This document shows positions 52,335 to 60,438 of a stretch of DNA of 64,000 nt, one piece after another; position 1 is the stretch's first letter; each line of letters starts with the position of its first letter. This DNA comes from UBA2834 sp963623365 (lineage in GTDB: Bacteria; Patescibacteriota; Saccharimonadia; Saccharimonadales; Saccharimonadaceae), in the NCBI GenBank assembly GCA_963623365.1, contig CAVFJY010000004.1:1-64000 (forward strand), in the 5' to 3' direction. Made by a program: the position numbers and the translations under genes. The notes beneath the pieces are model-generated. The model searched no databases and was not told the origin of the DNA. It saw only the letters and a list, made by a program, of their open reading frames with translations.

Positions 52335-53880
52335 CGATTTTTACCTCCTCTCCTCCGCCCATTAATGCCGCGATTGCAGCCATATCAGCATCTTTATTGA
52401 GTGTTTGGTCGTTAACTTCTATTGTATAATTTTCTGGCAAAATTTCGGCAATATTAGTGAGACGTTTGGTGATTTGATTTTTGGCAAATTTATGTTTGGC
52501 ATAAATGGTGAGTTTTTCGTCCTGAAGTGTGTAGTCGGAATCGGCAAAATATTTGTAATTCATTGGGCTGACTGCTTGAATGCGCAAGAGGATTTGATTC
52601 CAAAGTTCGGCTGGGTTGGCGCTGGCTGTTTGCATTGGGGCTTTTGCTGTCGTCGTGTTTGTTGTTGCTGTCGAAGATTTTGCGATTGTGTTTTTGGTCG
52701 ATGGCTTCATCGCCGCTATACTCTCGGTTGGGGTGCGATGCGTAACTTTGGGCGACGCGTCGTGTTCTACTGCGGAAGATGGTGTAAGAGTAGGTGCGTC
52801 GGTGGAAGAGTGCGCAGGAATGGATGTGCCAGCGGAAGCGACAGCAGTTACATTAGTGGAAATGGCGGCGGCCGCAGTAACGGTGGCGACTGACGCGACG
52901 GGTGTAGCGGCGGCTTTAAATGTGGCGGGAGCTGGCGCAGTGCTTGGCGCAAGATTATGCGAACAAAGCGCCAATAATAATTTCACCTGCGGATAAGCGG
53001 AGCGAGAAACTTCGATAAGCTGATCAAGCAAAGGCAGATGCATTGGTTGTGGATTGGCGACGATTTCTGAAATTAAATTATCGGCAATGATTTCAGCTTT
53101 GACGCCCGAATCGAGTAATTCTTGCAACTGCGTGCGAATACGCGTAGCGTCACCAGCGGCATAGGCGTTGAGTATGCTTATGATGGCTTCGGATTGTGGC
53201 AGCCCCAAGGCTTTAGTAATTAGTGCGGCATCAATTTTTTCGTCGCTGAGCGTGGAAATTTGGTCGAGTAGACTAAGCGAATCACGGAATGAGCCGCCAC
53301 CGCGCTTGACGACTAATTCGAGGGCGTCGTCGTCGATTTTAATTTTCTCGGCTTTGGCGATTTTTTTGAGATGTTCGAACATTGTGCTCGGGTCGGCGAG
53401 CTTGAAAGTAAAGGTCTGACTGCGCGACGTGATGGTGACGGGAACTTTGTAAGCGTCAGTTGTCGCCATAATGAAGACCACATGAGCCGGCGGCTCTTCA
53501 AGAGTTTTAAGCAGCGCATTGAAGGCCGACTTGGAGAGCATGTGTACCTCGTCGATAATGTAGATTTTGAACTTGCCTTTAGTGGGCGCAATCATGGCAC
53601 GTTCGCGCAAATCACGGATATTGTCGACGCCAGTATTACTGGCGGCATCAATTTCGATAATATCGAGATAATTGTCCTCGAGTTCGTAGTCAAAACCATT
53701 AATTTCGTGTGCGAGAATGCGAGCAACGGAAGTTTTGCCAGTACCGCGAGGACCAATAAAAAGATAAGCGTGTGAGATTTTGCCGCTCTTAAGTGAATTG
53801 CTCAAAACATCTGTGATCTGCTCTTGCCCAACAACTTCGCCCAGAGTCTTGGGGCGATATCTACGATACAACGCCTTCAT
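52327..53880 (-). CDS. dnaX: DNA polymerase III subunit gamma/tau, without zinc module
   Basis: A 517-aa clamp-loader ATPase: L-Y-R-R-Y-R-P-K-T-L-G-E-V-V-G-Q, Walker A IGPRGTGKTSVARILA, D-E-V-H-M-L-S-K-S-A-F-N-A-L-L-K-T-L-E-E-P, then the lid and collar. The Ala/Thr-rich linker (~330-430) precedes a C-terminal domain. DnaX normally has a Cys4 zinc module between Walker A and I-E-I-D-A-A-S; here only ~20 residues (EINGFDYELEDNYLDI) without cysteine occupy it. It overlaps dnaB by 8 bases. A possible leaderless promoter is 7 bases upstream. Confidence 0.95.
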   Translation of the reverse strand: MKALYRRYRPKTLGEVVGQEQITDVLSNSLKSGKISHAYLFIGPRGTGKTSVARILAHEINGFDYELEDNYLDIIEIDAASNTGVDNIRDLRERAMIAPTKGKFKIYIIDEVHMLSKSAFNALLKTLEEPPAHVVFIMATTDAYKVPVTITSRSQTFTFKLADPSTMFEHLKKIAKAEKIKIDDDALELVVKRGGGSFRDSLSLLDQISTLSDEKIDAALITKALGLPQSEAIISILNAYAAGDATRIRTQLQELLDSGVKAEIIADNLISEIVANPQPMHLPLLDQLIEVSRSAYPQVKLLLALCSHNLAPSTAPAPATFKAAATPVASVATVTAAAAISTNVTAVASAGTSIPAHSSTDAPTLTPSSAVEHDASPKVTHRTPTESIAAMKPSTKNTIAKSSTATTNTTTAKAPMQTASANPAELWNQILLRIQAVSPMNYKYFADSDYTLQDEKLTIYAKHKFAKNQITKRLTNIAEILPENYTIEVNDQTLNKDADMAAIAALMGGGEEVKIDE

Positions 53881-53887
53881 TAATTCT

Positions 53888-53896
53888 ATCTTAGCA
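53888..53896 (-). promoter_or_regulatory. Extended -10 of dnaX
   Basis: TG-C-TAAGAT, 7 bases before the ATG; leaderless. Confidence 0.55.
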
Positions 53897-53976
53897 TGTT
53901 TTGAGCGTGAGCGTGGGTGTGGCCGCGTGGGTTATTGGGCATGAATGCTAGGGATTGTGCGAATTGTGAGTTTGGG

Positions 53977-54687
53977 CTACTTGCCGGATTTAATACGCGT
54001 AACTTTTTGGCGATTGGTAGTATTGAGCGCGTCGTAGGTGAAAGTTGCCAGCGCGGCACCGAGGAATGGCGCAAAAATAAAAACCCAAACTTGACTCAGT
54101 GCGGTGCCGCCAAGTAAAATCGCAGGCGCGAGACTGCGGGCAGGATTAACGGAGGTACCGGTGAGATTAATACCAATAATATGTACGAAAGTGAGTGCGA
54201 AACCAATTATTATGCTAGATAAGGAGCTTTTGTTTTGGGTAGAGGTTGCACTAATGGCAATATAGACAAAAACAAAAGTGAGGATAGTCTCAACCAGTAA
54301 TGCGCCCCATGCGTTCAGCTCAAGACCGTAGCCGTCGCCGAAGCCATTAGCGCCGAGGTTATTTGTGCCAATGCCGGCAGCGAGATTAAGAATAAGATAA
54401 AGCAGCGTTGAGCCGATTAGACCGCCAATTATTTGCGCAAGCACGTAGCCGCCGAAAGTTTTGAAGTTTAATTTGCCGCGCAATAACATAGCGAAAGAGA
54501 CGGCGGGATTAATATGGCTGCCAGAAATATCGCCGACTATGTAAGCGGACATGATGGCGGCGAGACCGAAAGCGAGCGCTGTAGCGACTAAATTACCACC
54601 AGATATCACTGCGGTGCCACAACCGAAGAAAACCAAAATGGCGGTGCCGAGCGTTTCGGCTAAATAAATTTTGAGTTCTTTACTCAT
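53977..54687 (-). CDS. Aquaporin / glycerol-facilitator (MIP family)
   Basis: A 236-aa channel protein with six membrane segments and both half-helix NPA motifs: S-G-S-H-I-N-P-A-V-S and T-G-T-S-V-N-P-A-R-S-L. AETLGTAILVFFGCGTAV starts it. An arginine follows the second NPA, as in water and glycerol channels. Whether it prefers water or glycerol cannot be decided. AGAGGTAA is the ribosome binding site. Confidence 0.93.
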   Translation of the reverse strand: MSKELKIYLAETLGTAILVFFGCGTAVISGGNLVATALAFGLAAIMSAYIVGDISGSHINPAVSFAMLLRGKLNFKTFGGYVLAQIIGGLIGSTLLYLILNLAAGIGTNNLGANGFGDGYGLELNAWGALLVETILTFVFVYIAISATSTQNKSSLSSIIIGFALTFVHIIGINLTGTSVNPARSLAPAILLGGTALSQVWVFIFAPFLGAALATFTYDALNTTNRQKVTRIKSGK

Positions 54688-54714
54688 GGATTACCTCTAG
54701 TTAATGTTAATGCT

Positions 54715-54723
54715 AGTGTAGCA
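54715..54723 (-). promoter_or_regulatory. Extended -10 promoter of the aquaporin gene
   Basis: TG-C-TACACT with a ~25-nt leader containing AGAGGTAA. Confidence 0.55.
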
Positions 54724-54807
54724 CGGAATGAATTAGTGTGCTGGTGCGGGGCGAAATGCGTGGACGCGAAATGAACGCGGCAACGTGTGGTGAAAGAGAG
54801 ATGCTTA

Positions 54808-54816
54808 TGTTATAAT
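54808..54816 (+). promoter_or_regulatory. Extended -10 of the 110-aa membrane protein
   Basis: TG-T-TATAAT, 8 bases before the ATG at 54825; leaderless. Confidence 0.6.
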
Positions 54817-54824
54817 CTTTGAAA

Positions 54825-55154
54825 ATGTCGAAAAGAAAAAGTAAAAAACAAAAACAGGAAGTTGCGCGCATACTGAGAGCGATTAATATTGCCTGTGTGA
54901 GTATTTCATTCGCATGGTTACTCTTTTTTGGCATGTTGGCACTAAAAGGCGGCTGGGACGACATTGATATTGTCGCCGTGTTGGGCGCGCCAATCTTTGC
55001 GGTCTTTGCGCTGATATTGGCATTGGTGCGGATTTATAAAAACAAGAGCCAAAATGCAGTTGCGCTGGCGCCACTAATTGCATTAACTTGCTCCGCACTG
55101 CTCTTTTGCTACATTGCGGTTAATGAATCGGTGATGTTTTTCGAGAACCTATAA
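54825..55154 (+). CDS. Small membrane protein of unknown function
   Basis: About 109 aa: very basic N-terminus (S-K-R-K-S-K-K-Q-K-Q-E-V-A-R), then three hydrophobic segments (ACVSISFAWLLFFGMLAL; AVLGAPIFAVFALILALV; ALTCSALLFCYIAV). No family recognised. A terminator follows. Confidence 0.7.
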   Translation: MSKRKSKKQKQEVARILRAINIACVSISFAWLLFFGMLALKGGWDDIDIVAVLGAPIFAVFALILALVRIYKNKSQNAVALAPLIALTCSALLFCYIAVNESVMFFENL

Positions 55155-55157
55155 AAA

Positions 55158-55188
55158 CCCCAGCGATGCGAACTGGAGTTATTTTTTT
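55158..55188 (+). terminator. Terminator
   Basis: AACCCCAG/CTGGAGTT stem with one mismatch, then seven T. Confidence 0.75.
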
Positions 55189-55198
55189 GTGTTAAGAA

Positions 55199-55726
55199 TT
55201 ATAGGCTAGCTTCAACAGCGGCCCAAGTAGCATCATTGTTGTCGGCAGGAATAATGACGGTAACTTGATCGCCGACTTTGATGCGGAAATAAGTGACAGA
55301 AGCATAGAGAATTTTATATTCTTTACCATTAACTTCGACAAAATATTGGTCGTCGTGGCTAGTGAGCGTGCCGATGACGGTCTTGCGCTCGACTGGACCA
55401 ATTTGTTTGTAAAGAAATTTGCCATTCTCGCCAATAGTTAGTTTCAAAATATCACCTTCGACTAGCTTTGATTTTGAGGCATAGTTGGCGGGAACAGGAT
55501 AGTTCTTCCCGTCTGGGCCAATCATAATTTGGCCATCAAATACGCCTTCGATAATCTTCCCGTCTGGGCTATCGATGACGGTGCTAGCGGGCGCGGTAAT
55601 AATATCACCATCGCCAAGCATAGAAGTTAATAATTCTTTTGCAGCAGAAAGATTCGTTTCTGCTTCAGTGAGAAGACTGCGCAATCTCTTTATTTGTTTT
55701 TCTGATATTTCAGACATACCTCGCAT
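55199..55726 (-). CDS. Coiled-coil plus tandem small beta-barrel protein, unknown function
   Basis: A 175-aa protein with an N-terminal coiled coil (EKQIKRLRSLLTEAETNLSA, ~8-38) and two beta modules (~60-108: G-V-F-D-G-Q-I-M-I-G-P-D-G-K; ~112-165: K-T-V-I-G-T-L-T-S-H-D-D-Q-Y-F-V-E-V-N-G-K) resembling small OB/KOW barrels. The function is unknown; RNA or ribosome binding is possible. An ATG three codons downstream (55717) is an equally likely start. Confidence 0.65.
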   Translation of the reverse strand: MRGMSEISEKQIKRLRSLLTEAETNLSAAKELLTSMLGDGDIITAPASTVIDSPDGKIIEGVFDGQIMIGPDGKNYPVPANYASKSKLVEGDILKLTIGENGKFLYKQIGPVERKTVIGTLTSHDDQYFVEVNGKEYKILYASVTYFRIKVGDQVTVIIPADNNDATWAAVEASL

Positions 55727-55871
55727 CCTGCCTGTGTTAGTTATTTACTATATGATATATTTTCGCGGGCGTTTTTGTCAATAAGAGTATTAGGTACTTT
55801 TCCACAATAAAATATGGGGTAGTCTGCAGAACGTTGTATTTTTTACCATTGACTTTTTGCGCGGGCGTGAT

Positions 55872-57005
55872 TCACCAACGTCCGGCAGCCAGCACGCCGC
55901 CAATGCGATCGCCAACAAAGAATAGAGCGATATAGACGATGAAGATATAAGAGCTGATAGAACCGCCGTTCCAAACTGAAATGGCGATAGGTGTGATTGT
56001 GTAGAGTGCGTAGATGGATGTATTGATGAACGATGTAAGCGTGCCGATGAAGATGCCGTAGCTGTTGATGAAGCTGTAATGGAGGGCGCCGCCGATGATG
56101 GTGCCCACGAAAGCGCCAAGTACGCTAATAAAAGGAATAATTTCCAGCATTTTAGATAAGTAGGCAATAAAAATTAGGCGAAGAATTAACCCGGGAAGAA
56201 GTGAGGCGACGAGATATTCATTTTTGAGGTCGGACGGAACTTGACGGTCGTCGCTGCTTTCGCCAGTAATGTAGAGCAACCCAATTGTAGTAGCAACGAC
56301 AAGCGCGAGCAGAATATAAGCGATTGACCAATCGCTAACTTCGACAACAACAATACTAATGACGCCGAGCAGGAGCAGAATGGCGAGGCAAGCGACCTGA
56401 ATAATTAGCGCGATACGCAAGAGCATTTCGAGGTTGGCGTTCTGAACATAAAAGAGTCGCGCGCGGCCAGCGATTTGCGCGCCTTTATCTTTGCGTTTTT
56501 CCCAAATGGCTTGCTCAACTTCGCTAGCGATTGGTTTAGCGTCAGGATAGAGTTGGCGACTATTTTTGGCGCGTGTTTCGGCCAGCAGCTCAGCTTCAAT
56601 TTCTTTTGGATCGAGGCTTTGGGTTTCGATAAGCTTTTTGGCGATACGTTTTTGCTGGCGAGCGTGCGACTGGGCGGCCTTTTGCTCGGCGAGCTTGCGT
56701 TCTCTGGCACGGTCGGCTTGCTCGGCAGCATTGCGGCGCTTCATGTCGGCGGCAAAATCGGCATCAATATGGAAGACGGGATGAGCATTCGTGGTGTTAT
56801 CATCGACAGCTTTAGCAGAGCGCGCAATAATACCCTCTTGGGCGTGATGGACGCGTTCGATGGCGGGTGTATCGTCGGTTTCGGCTTGGTCAAACATGCG
56901 GCGTGAAATACTCATTGCGGCGGTAGTGCGCTCGTCGTTCGCGCGAGGAGCAGCCTGCTTTGGTTTGGCGGGGGGTTCATCGCCGGCTAAATAAGTATGC
57001 GCCAT
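55872..57005 (-). CDS. Membrane protein with long charged cytoplasmic N-terminus
   Basis: A 377-aa protein. Residues 1-~195 are hydrophilic with a helical, Ala/Glu/Arg/Lys-rich middle (RARERKLAEQKAAQSHARQQ) typical of a coiled coil. Residues ~196-375 hold five to six membrane segments (LRIALIIQVACLAILLLLGV onward). I recognise no family. A leaderless promoter lies 9 bases upstream and the rplL terminator before it, so it is not in the rplJL operon. Confidence 0.7.
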   Translation of the reverse strand: MAHTYLAGDEPPAKPKQAAPRANDERTTAAMSISRRMFDQAETDDTPAIERVHHAQEGIIARSAKAVDDNTTNAHPVFHIDADFAADMKRRNAAEQADRARERKLAEQKAAQSHARQQKRIAKKLIETQSLDPKEIEAELLAETRAKNSRQLYPDAKPIASEVEQAIWEKRKDKGAQIAGRARLFYVQNANLEMLLRIALIIQVACLAILLLLGVISIVVVEVSDWSIAYILLALVVATTIGLLYITGESSDDRQVPSDLKNEYLVASLLPGLILRLIFIAYLSKMLEIIPFISVLGAFVGTIIGGALHYSFINSYGIFIGTLTSFINTSIYALYTITPIAISVWNGGSISSYIFIVYIALFFVGDRIGGVLAAGRW

Positions 57006-57014
57006 ATAAATCTT

Positions 57015-57023
57015 AGTTTAGCA
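57015..57023 (-). promoter_or_regulatory. Extended -10 of the 377-aa membrane protein
   Basis: TG-C-TAAACT, 9 bases before the ATG at 57005. Confidence 0.5.
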
Positions 57024-57055
57024 CAAAGCTGCTCATGCTTTTCTTGAAAGAACAT

Positions 57056-57086
57056 AAAAAACAGCCCCTTTGGCGGAGGCTGTTTT
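57056..57086 (-). terminator. Terminator of rplJ-rplL
   Basis: AAAACAGCC/GGCTGTTTT stem, T-run on the minus strand. Confidence 0.85.
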
Positions 57087-57120
57087 AGATAAAACATTCT
57101 GACTAAAATTTTGATAGAAC

Positions 57121-57501
57121 TTAAGCGAGTTCGACAGTTGCGCCAGCTTCTTCGAGGCTCTTCTTGAGAGCTTCGGCTTCGTCTTTGGCAACTTTTTCTT
57201 TAACGGTTGCAGGAGCGCCGTCAACGATTGCCTTAGCTTCGCCAAGACCGAGACCGGTTGCTTCCTTTACTGCCTTGATGACGGCGATTTTTTGTGCGCC
57301 GGCGTCTTTGAGAACAACGTTGTATTCGCTCTTCTCGTCAGCAGCGGCAGCGGCACCATCAGCAGGTGCAGCAGCGACAGCCACGGCGGCAGCCGCTGGC
57401 TCGATGCCATATTCGTCTTTTAGGACATTTTTCAGCTCGTTAACTTCGAGGACGGTGAGCTTAACCAATTCCTCTGCTAGTTTCTTTACATCAGCAGCCA
57501 T
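57121..57501 (-). CDS. rplL: Ribosomal protein bL12 (L7/L12)
   Basis: A 126-aa L7/L12: N-terminal dimer region (KKLAEELVKLTVLEVNELKN), an Ala-rich hinge (AAAVAVAAAPADGAAAA), and the C-terminal domain (EYNVVLKDAGAQKIAVIKAVK…G-L-G-L-G-E-A-K-A-I-V-D-G-A-P). It forms the ribosomal stalk and recruits GTPase factors. Follows rplJ by 36 bases. Confidence 0.97.
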   Translation of the reverse strand: MAADVKKLAEELVKLTVLEVNELKNVLKDEYGIEPAAAAVAVAAAPADGAAAAADEKSEYNVVLKDAGAQKIAVIKAVKEATGLGLGEAKAIVDGAPATVKEKVAKDEAEALKKSLEEAGATVELA

Positions 57502-57537
57502 GTTAGACTCCTTTAAAAATTAGTGGTTGGTAATAAA

Positions 57538-58062
57538 TTAATTGGTTGCTTTGTCGGCAATGCCGTCGAGCAAAGCGTGAAGATTGCCAGAGAGACCGTT
57601 GGTGATATCGTTGACTGGGCTGAGGAGCATGTCCACAACTTGGCCAATGAGTTGGTCTTTGCTTGGCAGATCTGCGAGGGCTTTTACGTCAGTTTCGCTG
57701 AGCGTTGCGCCAGCGCCACTAAAGGCACCTTTGAGTTCGAGCGCTTCATGCTCTTTGGCGAATTTCGCCAAAACCTGAGCAGGCGCGACTTCGTCGTCAT
57801 TGGAGACGGCATAAAGTAGCTGACCTTCAAGCGCAGTCGTGTCAGTGTCTTTATAAACCGCAATATTGCCCATAGCAACACGGACAAGGCGATTCTTGAC
57901 GATTTTAATTTTGACATTATTCTCGCGGGCAGCGCGACGAAGTTCTTGCATTTCCGCAACCGTCAGGCCTTGGTACTTAGCAAAAACTGTCATTTTTGCG
58001 TCGCTGAGTAGCTCGTTTAAGTCGGCAACCAATTGTTGTTTCTTATCTTTGCTAATTGCCAT
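57538..58062 (-). CDS. rplJ: Ribosomal protein uL10
   Basis: A 174-aa L10: M-A-I-S-K-D-K-K-Q-Q-L-V-A-D-L-N-E, A-K-Y-Q-G-L-T-V-A-E-M-Q-E-L-R-R, R-L-V-R-V-A-M, and a C-terminal L12-binding helix. It anchors L12 dimers to the ribosome and represses its own mRNA through the leader. AAAGGAGA is the ribosome binding site. Confidence 0.97.
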   Translation of the reverse strand: MAISKDKKQQLVADLNELLSDAKMTVFAKYQGLTVAEMQELRRAARENNVKIKIVKNRLVRVAMGNIAVYKDTDTTALEGQLLYAVSNDDEVAPAQVLAKFAKEHEALELKGAFSGAGATLSETDVKALADLPSKDQLIGQVVDMLLSPVNDITNGLSGNLHALLDGIADKATN

Positions 58063-58213
58063 AGATAGAAATCTCCTTTTGGTATTAATTTTATAGCCAG
58101 AATGTTAATATCTTACCCGTTTTGTGCGGGCAGACAACGTCACCAATTTACAAGAAATATTCTCCTCGGCGGCATAATTAAGTGCTTGAACACCGCCGCT
58201 GTCTTTGGTAACT
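58063..58213 (-). promoter_or_regulatory. Ribosomal L10 leader (autoregulatory mRNA element)
   Basis: The rplJ leader contains AAAGACAGCGGCGGTG…GCCGCCGAGGAG, the conserved core of the L10 leader family: the GACAGC and GAGG ends of a stem (GGCGGTG/GCCGCC) that binds the L10-L12 complex. A second stem (CCCG/CGGG) follows. The start site is near 58213. Confidence 0.82.
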
Positions 58214-58219
58214 GGTTCG

Positions 58220-58228
58220 ATTGTAGCA
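58220..58228 (-). promoter_or_regulatory. Extended -10 promoter of rplJ-rplL
   Basis: TG-C-TACAAT on the minus strand; start near 58213. Confidence 0.6.
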
Positions 58229-58331
58229 TGATTTGACTAAAAATTCAAGGTTTACGAGGGTGTTTTTGATGGAGAGTGTGGGGCTTTGTGCAAGTGGGTG
58301 GGTGTAGGAGGCGACGCGTAACTTTGCGTAG

Positions 58332-58340
58332 TGTTATCAT
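58332..58340 (+). promoter_or_regulatory. Extended -10 of rlmH
   Basis: TG-T-TATCAT, 6 bases before the ATG at 58347; leaderless. Confidence 0.6.
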
Positions 58341-58346
58341 ATTGAT

Positions 58347-58775
58347 ATGATCAAAGTAATTGCGGGTGGCAAAAAACATCCAAGCTGGCTAGCGGAAACT
58401 TGTGCGGAATATGAAAAGCGATTGCGGAAGCCCTTTAATCTTGAGTGGCAATTCGTGGACGAAGCAAAGTTGCCGGAGAAAGTTGTGCAGCTCAAGGCGG
58501 ATGAGTTCATGATTCTAATGGACGAGCATGGCAAAATGCTGAACTCGCCGGAATTTGCGGCAGCTCTGAAGACGCCGCTGGAAATGGGACGGAATATCGT
58601 GGTTGTAATTGGTGGCGCGTATGGGCATTTTCCGCCAGAGATGATGGCACGGGCGAATCTGGTGTGGAGCTTGTCGAAATTGGTATTTCCGCACCAAATT
58701 TGTCGCTTGATTCTGGCGGAGCAGGTTTACCGCGCACAAGAAATTTATCTTGAGCATCAATATCATCATGCTTGA
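58347..58775 (+). CDS. rlmH: 23S rRNA (pseudouridine1915-N3)-methyltransferase RlmH
   Basis: A 142-aa SPOUT methyltransferase: M-I-K-V-I-A-G-G-K at the N-terminus, F-M-I-L-M-D-E-H-G-K-M-L-N-S-P-E-F, the knot region V-V-I-G-G-A-Y-G-H and L-S-K-L-V-F-P-H-Q-I-C-R-L-I-L-A-E-Q-V-Y-R-A, ending H-Q-Y-H-H-A instead of the usual Y-H-K/H end. The stop is TGA. It methylates the ribosomal pseudouridine in helix 69. Confidence 0.94.
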   Translation: MIKVIAGGKKHPSWLAETCAEYEKRLRKPFNLEWQFVDEAKLPEKVVQLKADEFMILMDEHGKMLNSPEFAAALKTPLEMGRNIVVVIGGAYGHFPPEMMARANLVWSLSKLVFPHQICRLILAEQVYRAQEIYLEHQYHHA

Positions 58776-58840
58776 GTGAAGCCGTGATAGTGAGTGATGA
58801 CACAACGGTAGCGGGCGCGAATAGAAAATCGCAGACAAGA

Positions 58841-58869
58841 AAAAGCCCCTGATTGCGAAAATCAGGGGC
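58841..58869 (-). terminator. Terminator of the 99-aa repeat protein gene
   Basis: A perfect 10-bp stem GCCCCTGATT/AATCAGGGGC, T-run on the minus strand. Confidence 0.85.
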
Positions 58870-58932
58870 GCTAGGAGGGGTGTATAAATACGGCGCCACG
58901 AATGGCAAAAACATGACGCCGCATTTAGCGGA

Positions 58933-59229
58933 TTAAAGGTAACTACGCACGAGCGTTTTTAGCGAATCGGCGGCCTCGAGCGCTTCGGTGCTCATGTAGC
59001 CACGCGGATGCAATTCAACATCCGTAATAAGACGTTTGGCGTGTGCGATAACTTTATTGGTGCTTCTACATTTGACCGCCTGGTGCATGGCGTTGGTTGC
59101 GTCCGAGAGTTCGCCGGACAAGTATTTAGTCGGCAAACTAAGCACAGCATTAACGAGCCTCTCGGCCGCATTCAGGATATTGGCATTGCGCTGATTAATT
59201 ACGGCACAATCGTTACCAAAAATCATCAT
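58933..59229 (-). CDS. Small helical protein with internal duplication, unknown function
   Basis: About 98 aa. The ATG at 59229 (AAAGGAGAG upstream) begins M-M-I-F-G-N-D-C. Residues ~22-52 and ~63-93 are similar: A-[EK]-R-L-[VI]-x-x-V-x-L-x-P-x-x-Y-[LM]-S-x-E-x-x-x-A, a tandem helical repeat. No membrane segment or signal. It has the strongest sigma-70-type promoter in the window and a good terminator, suggesting high expression. The function is unknown. Confidence 0.72.
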   Translation of the reverse strand: MMIFGNDCAVINQRNANILNAAERLVNAVLSLPTKYLSGELSDATNAMHQAVKCRSTNKVIAHAKRLITDVELHPRGYMSTEALEAADSLKTLVRSYL

Positions 59230-59314
59230 AGAAATCTCTCCTTTCAAAGTGCGACGCCCTCCTTTGGGCGCAAAAAGTTGGGGCAAACACCGGCAAAAGC
59301 GGGTGTATCTCTTT

Positions 59315-59343
59315 ATTATATCACAGATTGAAAAATAAGTCAA
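59315..59343 (-). promoter_or_regulatory. Strong promoter of the small repeat protein
   Basis: TTGACT (59343-59338), 17-bp spacer, TG-A-TATAAT (59323-59315) on the minus strand. It overlaps the divergent promoter of the next gene. Confidence 0.8.
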
Positions 59344-59355
59344 TAGTTGTATAAT
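59328..59355 (+). promoter_or_regulatory. Promoter of the Mbeg1-like gene
   Basis: TTGAAA (59328-59333), 16-bp spacer, TATAAT (59350-59355), 6 bases before the ATG at 59362. Confidence 0.65.
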
Positions 59356-59361
59356 AAAAGT

Positions 59362-60411
59362 ATGGCAAATATTCTGAATTATGTTGATCGCTATGGGCAT
59401 TTGACTTTTGCACGTAAGGGCTTTAATGATATCGATAATTTGGCTTTTTCTCTGCTGACTTATTTGGATTATTCGGATTGTCGCATTGGCGAGAATGGTG
59501 CGACGATCGAGCAGATTGGTCGAAATTTCTTGATGCATCATACTTTTAAGGAACAGCGGACGCGGGGAGTAGCACAAGGCGACGCTTATCGTTTGTTGGA
59601 AAAGGTAGTTGAGGCGGAACGTTATCGCAATATTCTGGTGACGGATTATGTTTACAATACGAATCGACGAATGATGTTTTCGGCGATGTTGTTTCATGTA
59701 ACGCGACGCCTGAACTATATTGCTTTCGAGGGGACGGACGAGCAGATTTCGGGTTGGCGGGAGGATTTTGAGCTAGCGCACACTTTTCCGGTGCCATCGC
59801 AAGTGGAGGCGATTAAATACGTAAATGCACATACGCATTTCTTCGGGCCGAATGTGGTGATTGGTGGGCATTCAAAAGGCGGCAACTTGGCGCTGGTGGC
59901 GGCGATGAAAATGAAACGCACGAAATGGTTGAAAGTGCAAAAGGTTTATAACAACGATGGGCCGGGGTTGCGCGAGGCGGAATTTGAATCAGAAGATTAT
60001 GCGCGAGTAAAACAGCGTTATATGCATATCGTGCCACATTGCTCGATTGTGGGGATGATGATGCGTAATGATAGTTATCGGGTAGTTAAATCAGACAAGG
60101 AAAATCTGTTGGGGCATTCGATCCTGACTTGGCAAGTTAATGGCGACCATTTGCTGCGTGGTGCACGCTCGGAGCATAGCAAGGAAATTGAGCGACGTTT
60201 GTGGCATTGGCTGGATACGCATGATGATGTACAACGCAAGAAAATGACAGATGCTTTCTTTGGTGTAATTGAGGGTTGTAACATTACGGATACGATTTCG
60301 TTGACGAAATTTAAGAATTTGGTAAATGTAGTTAAGAAAATGACGGAACTGGATAAAGAAACGCGCGACTTGATGCTGAGTTTACTGAAGGATGTCGCGA
60401 TTAAGCCGTAA
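59362..60411 (+). CDS. Mbeg1-like (DUF2974) alpha/beta-hydrolase
   Basis: A protein of about 349 aa. M-A-N-I-L-N-Y-V at the start, F-N-D-I-D-N-L-A-F-S-L-L-T-Y-L-D-Y, and the nucleophile elbow V-V-I-G-G-H-S-K-G-G-N-L-A (G-H-S-K-G, ~170) are the family's markers. D-G-P-G-L and G-D-H-L complete a likely triad (Asp/His). Homologues are cytoplasmic lipase-like proteins of unclear substrate. The ATG at 59362 is 6 bases from the -10 box. Confidence 0.85.
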   Translation: MANILNYVDRYGHLTFARKGFNDIDNLAFSLLTYLDYSDCRIGENGATIEQIGRNFLMHHTFKEQRTRGVAQGDAYRLLEKVVEAERYRNILVTDYVYNTNRRMMFSAMLFHVTRRLNYIAFEGTDEQISGWREDFELAHTFPVPSQVEAIKYVNAHTHFFGPNVVIGGHSKGGNLALVAAMKMKRTKWLKVQKVYNNDGPGLREAEFESEDYARVKQRYMHIVPHCSIVGMMMRNDSYRVVKSDKENLLGHSILTWQVNGDHLLRGARSEHSKEIERRLWHWLDTHDDVQRKKMTDAFFGVIEGCNITDTISLTKFKNLVNVVKKMTELDKETRDLMLSLLKDVAIKP

Positions 60412-60438
60412 AAAATCCCCCCACTAGGGGGTATTTTT
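60411..60438. terminator. Bidirectional terminator
   Basis: CCCCC/GGGGG stem with flanking A- and T-runs; ends the Mbeg1-like gene and the converging membrane-protein gene. Confidence 0.8.

Noticed and set aside
58933..59697. Longer form of the 98-aa protein starting at 59697
   Set aside because: The extension runs antisense through the Mbeg1-like gene and across its own strong promoter; the AAAGGAGAG site supports 59229.
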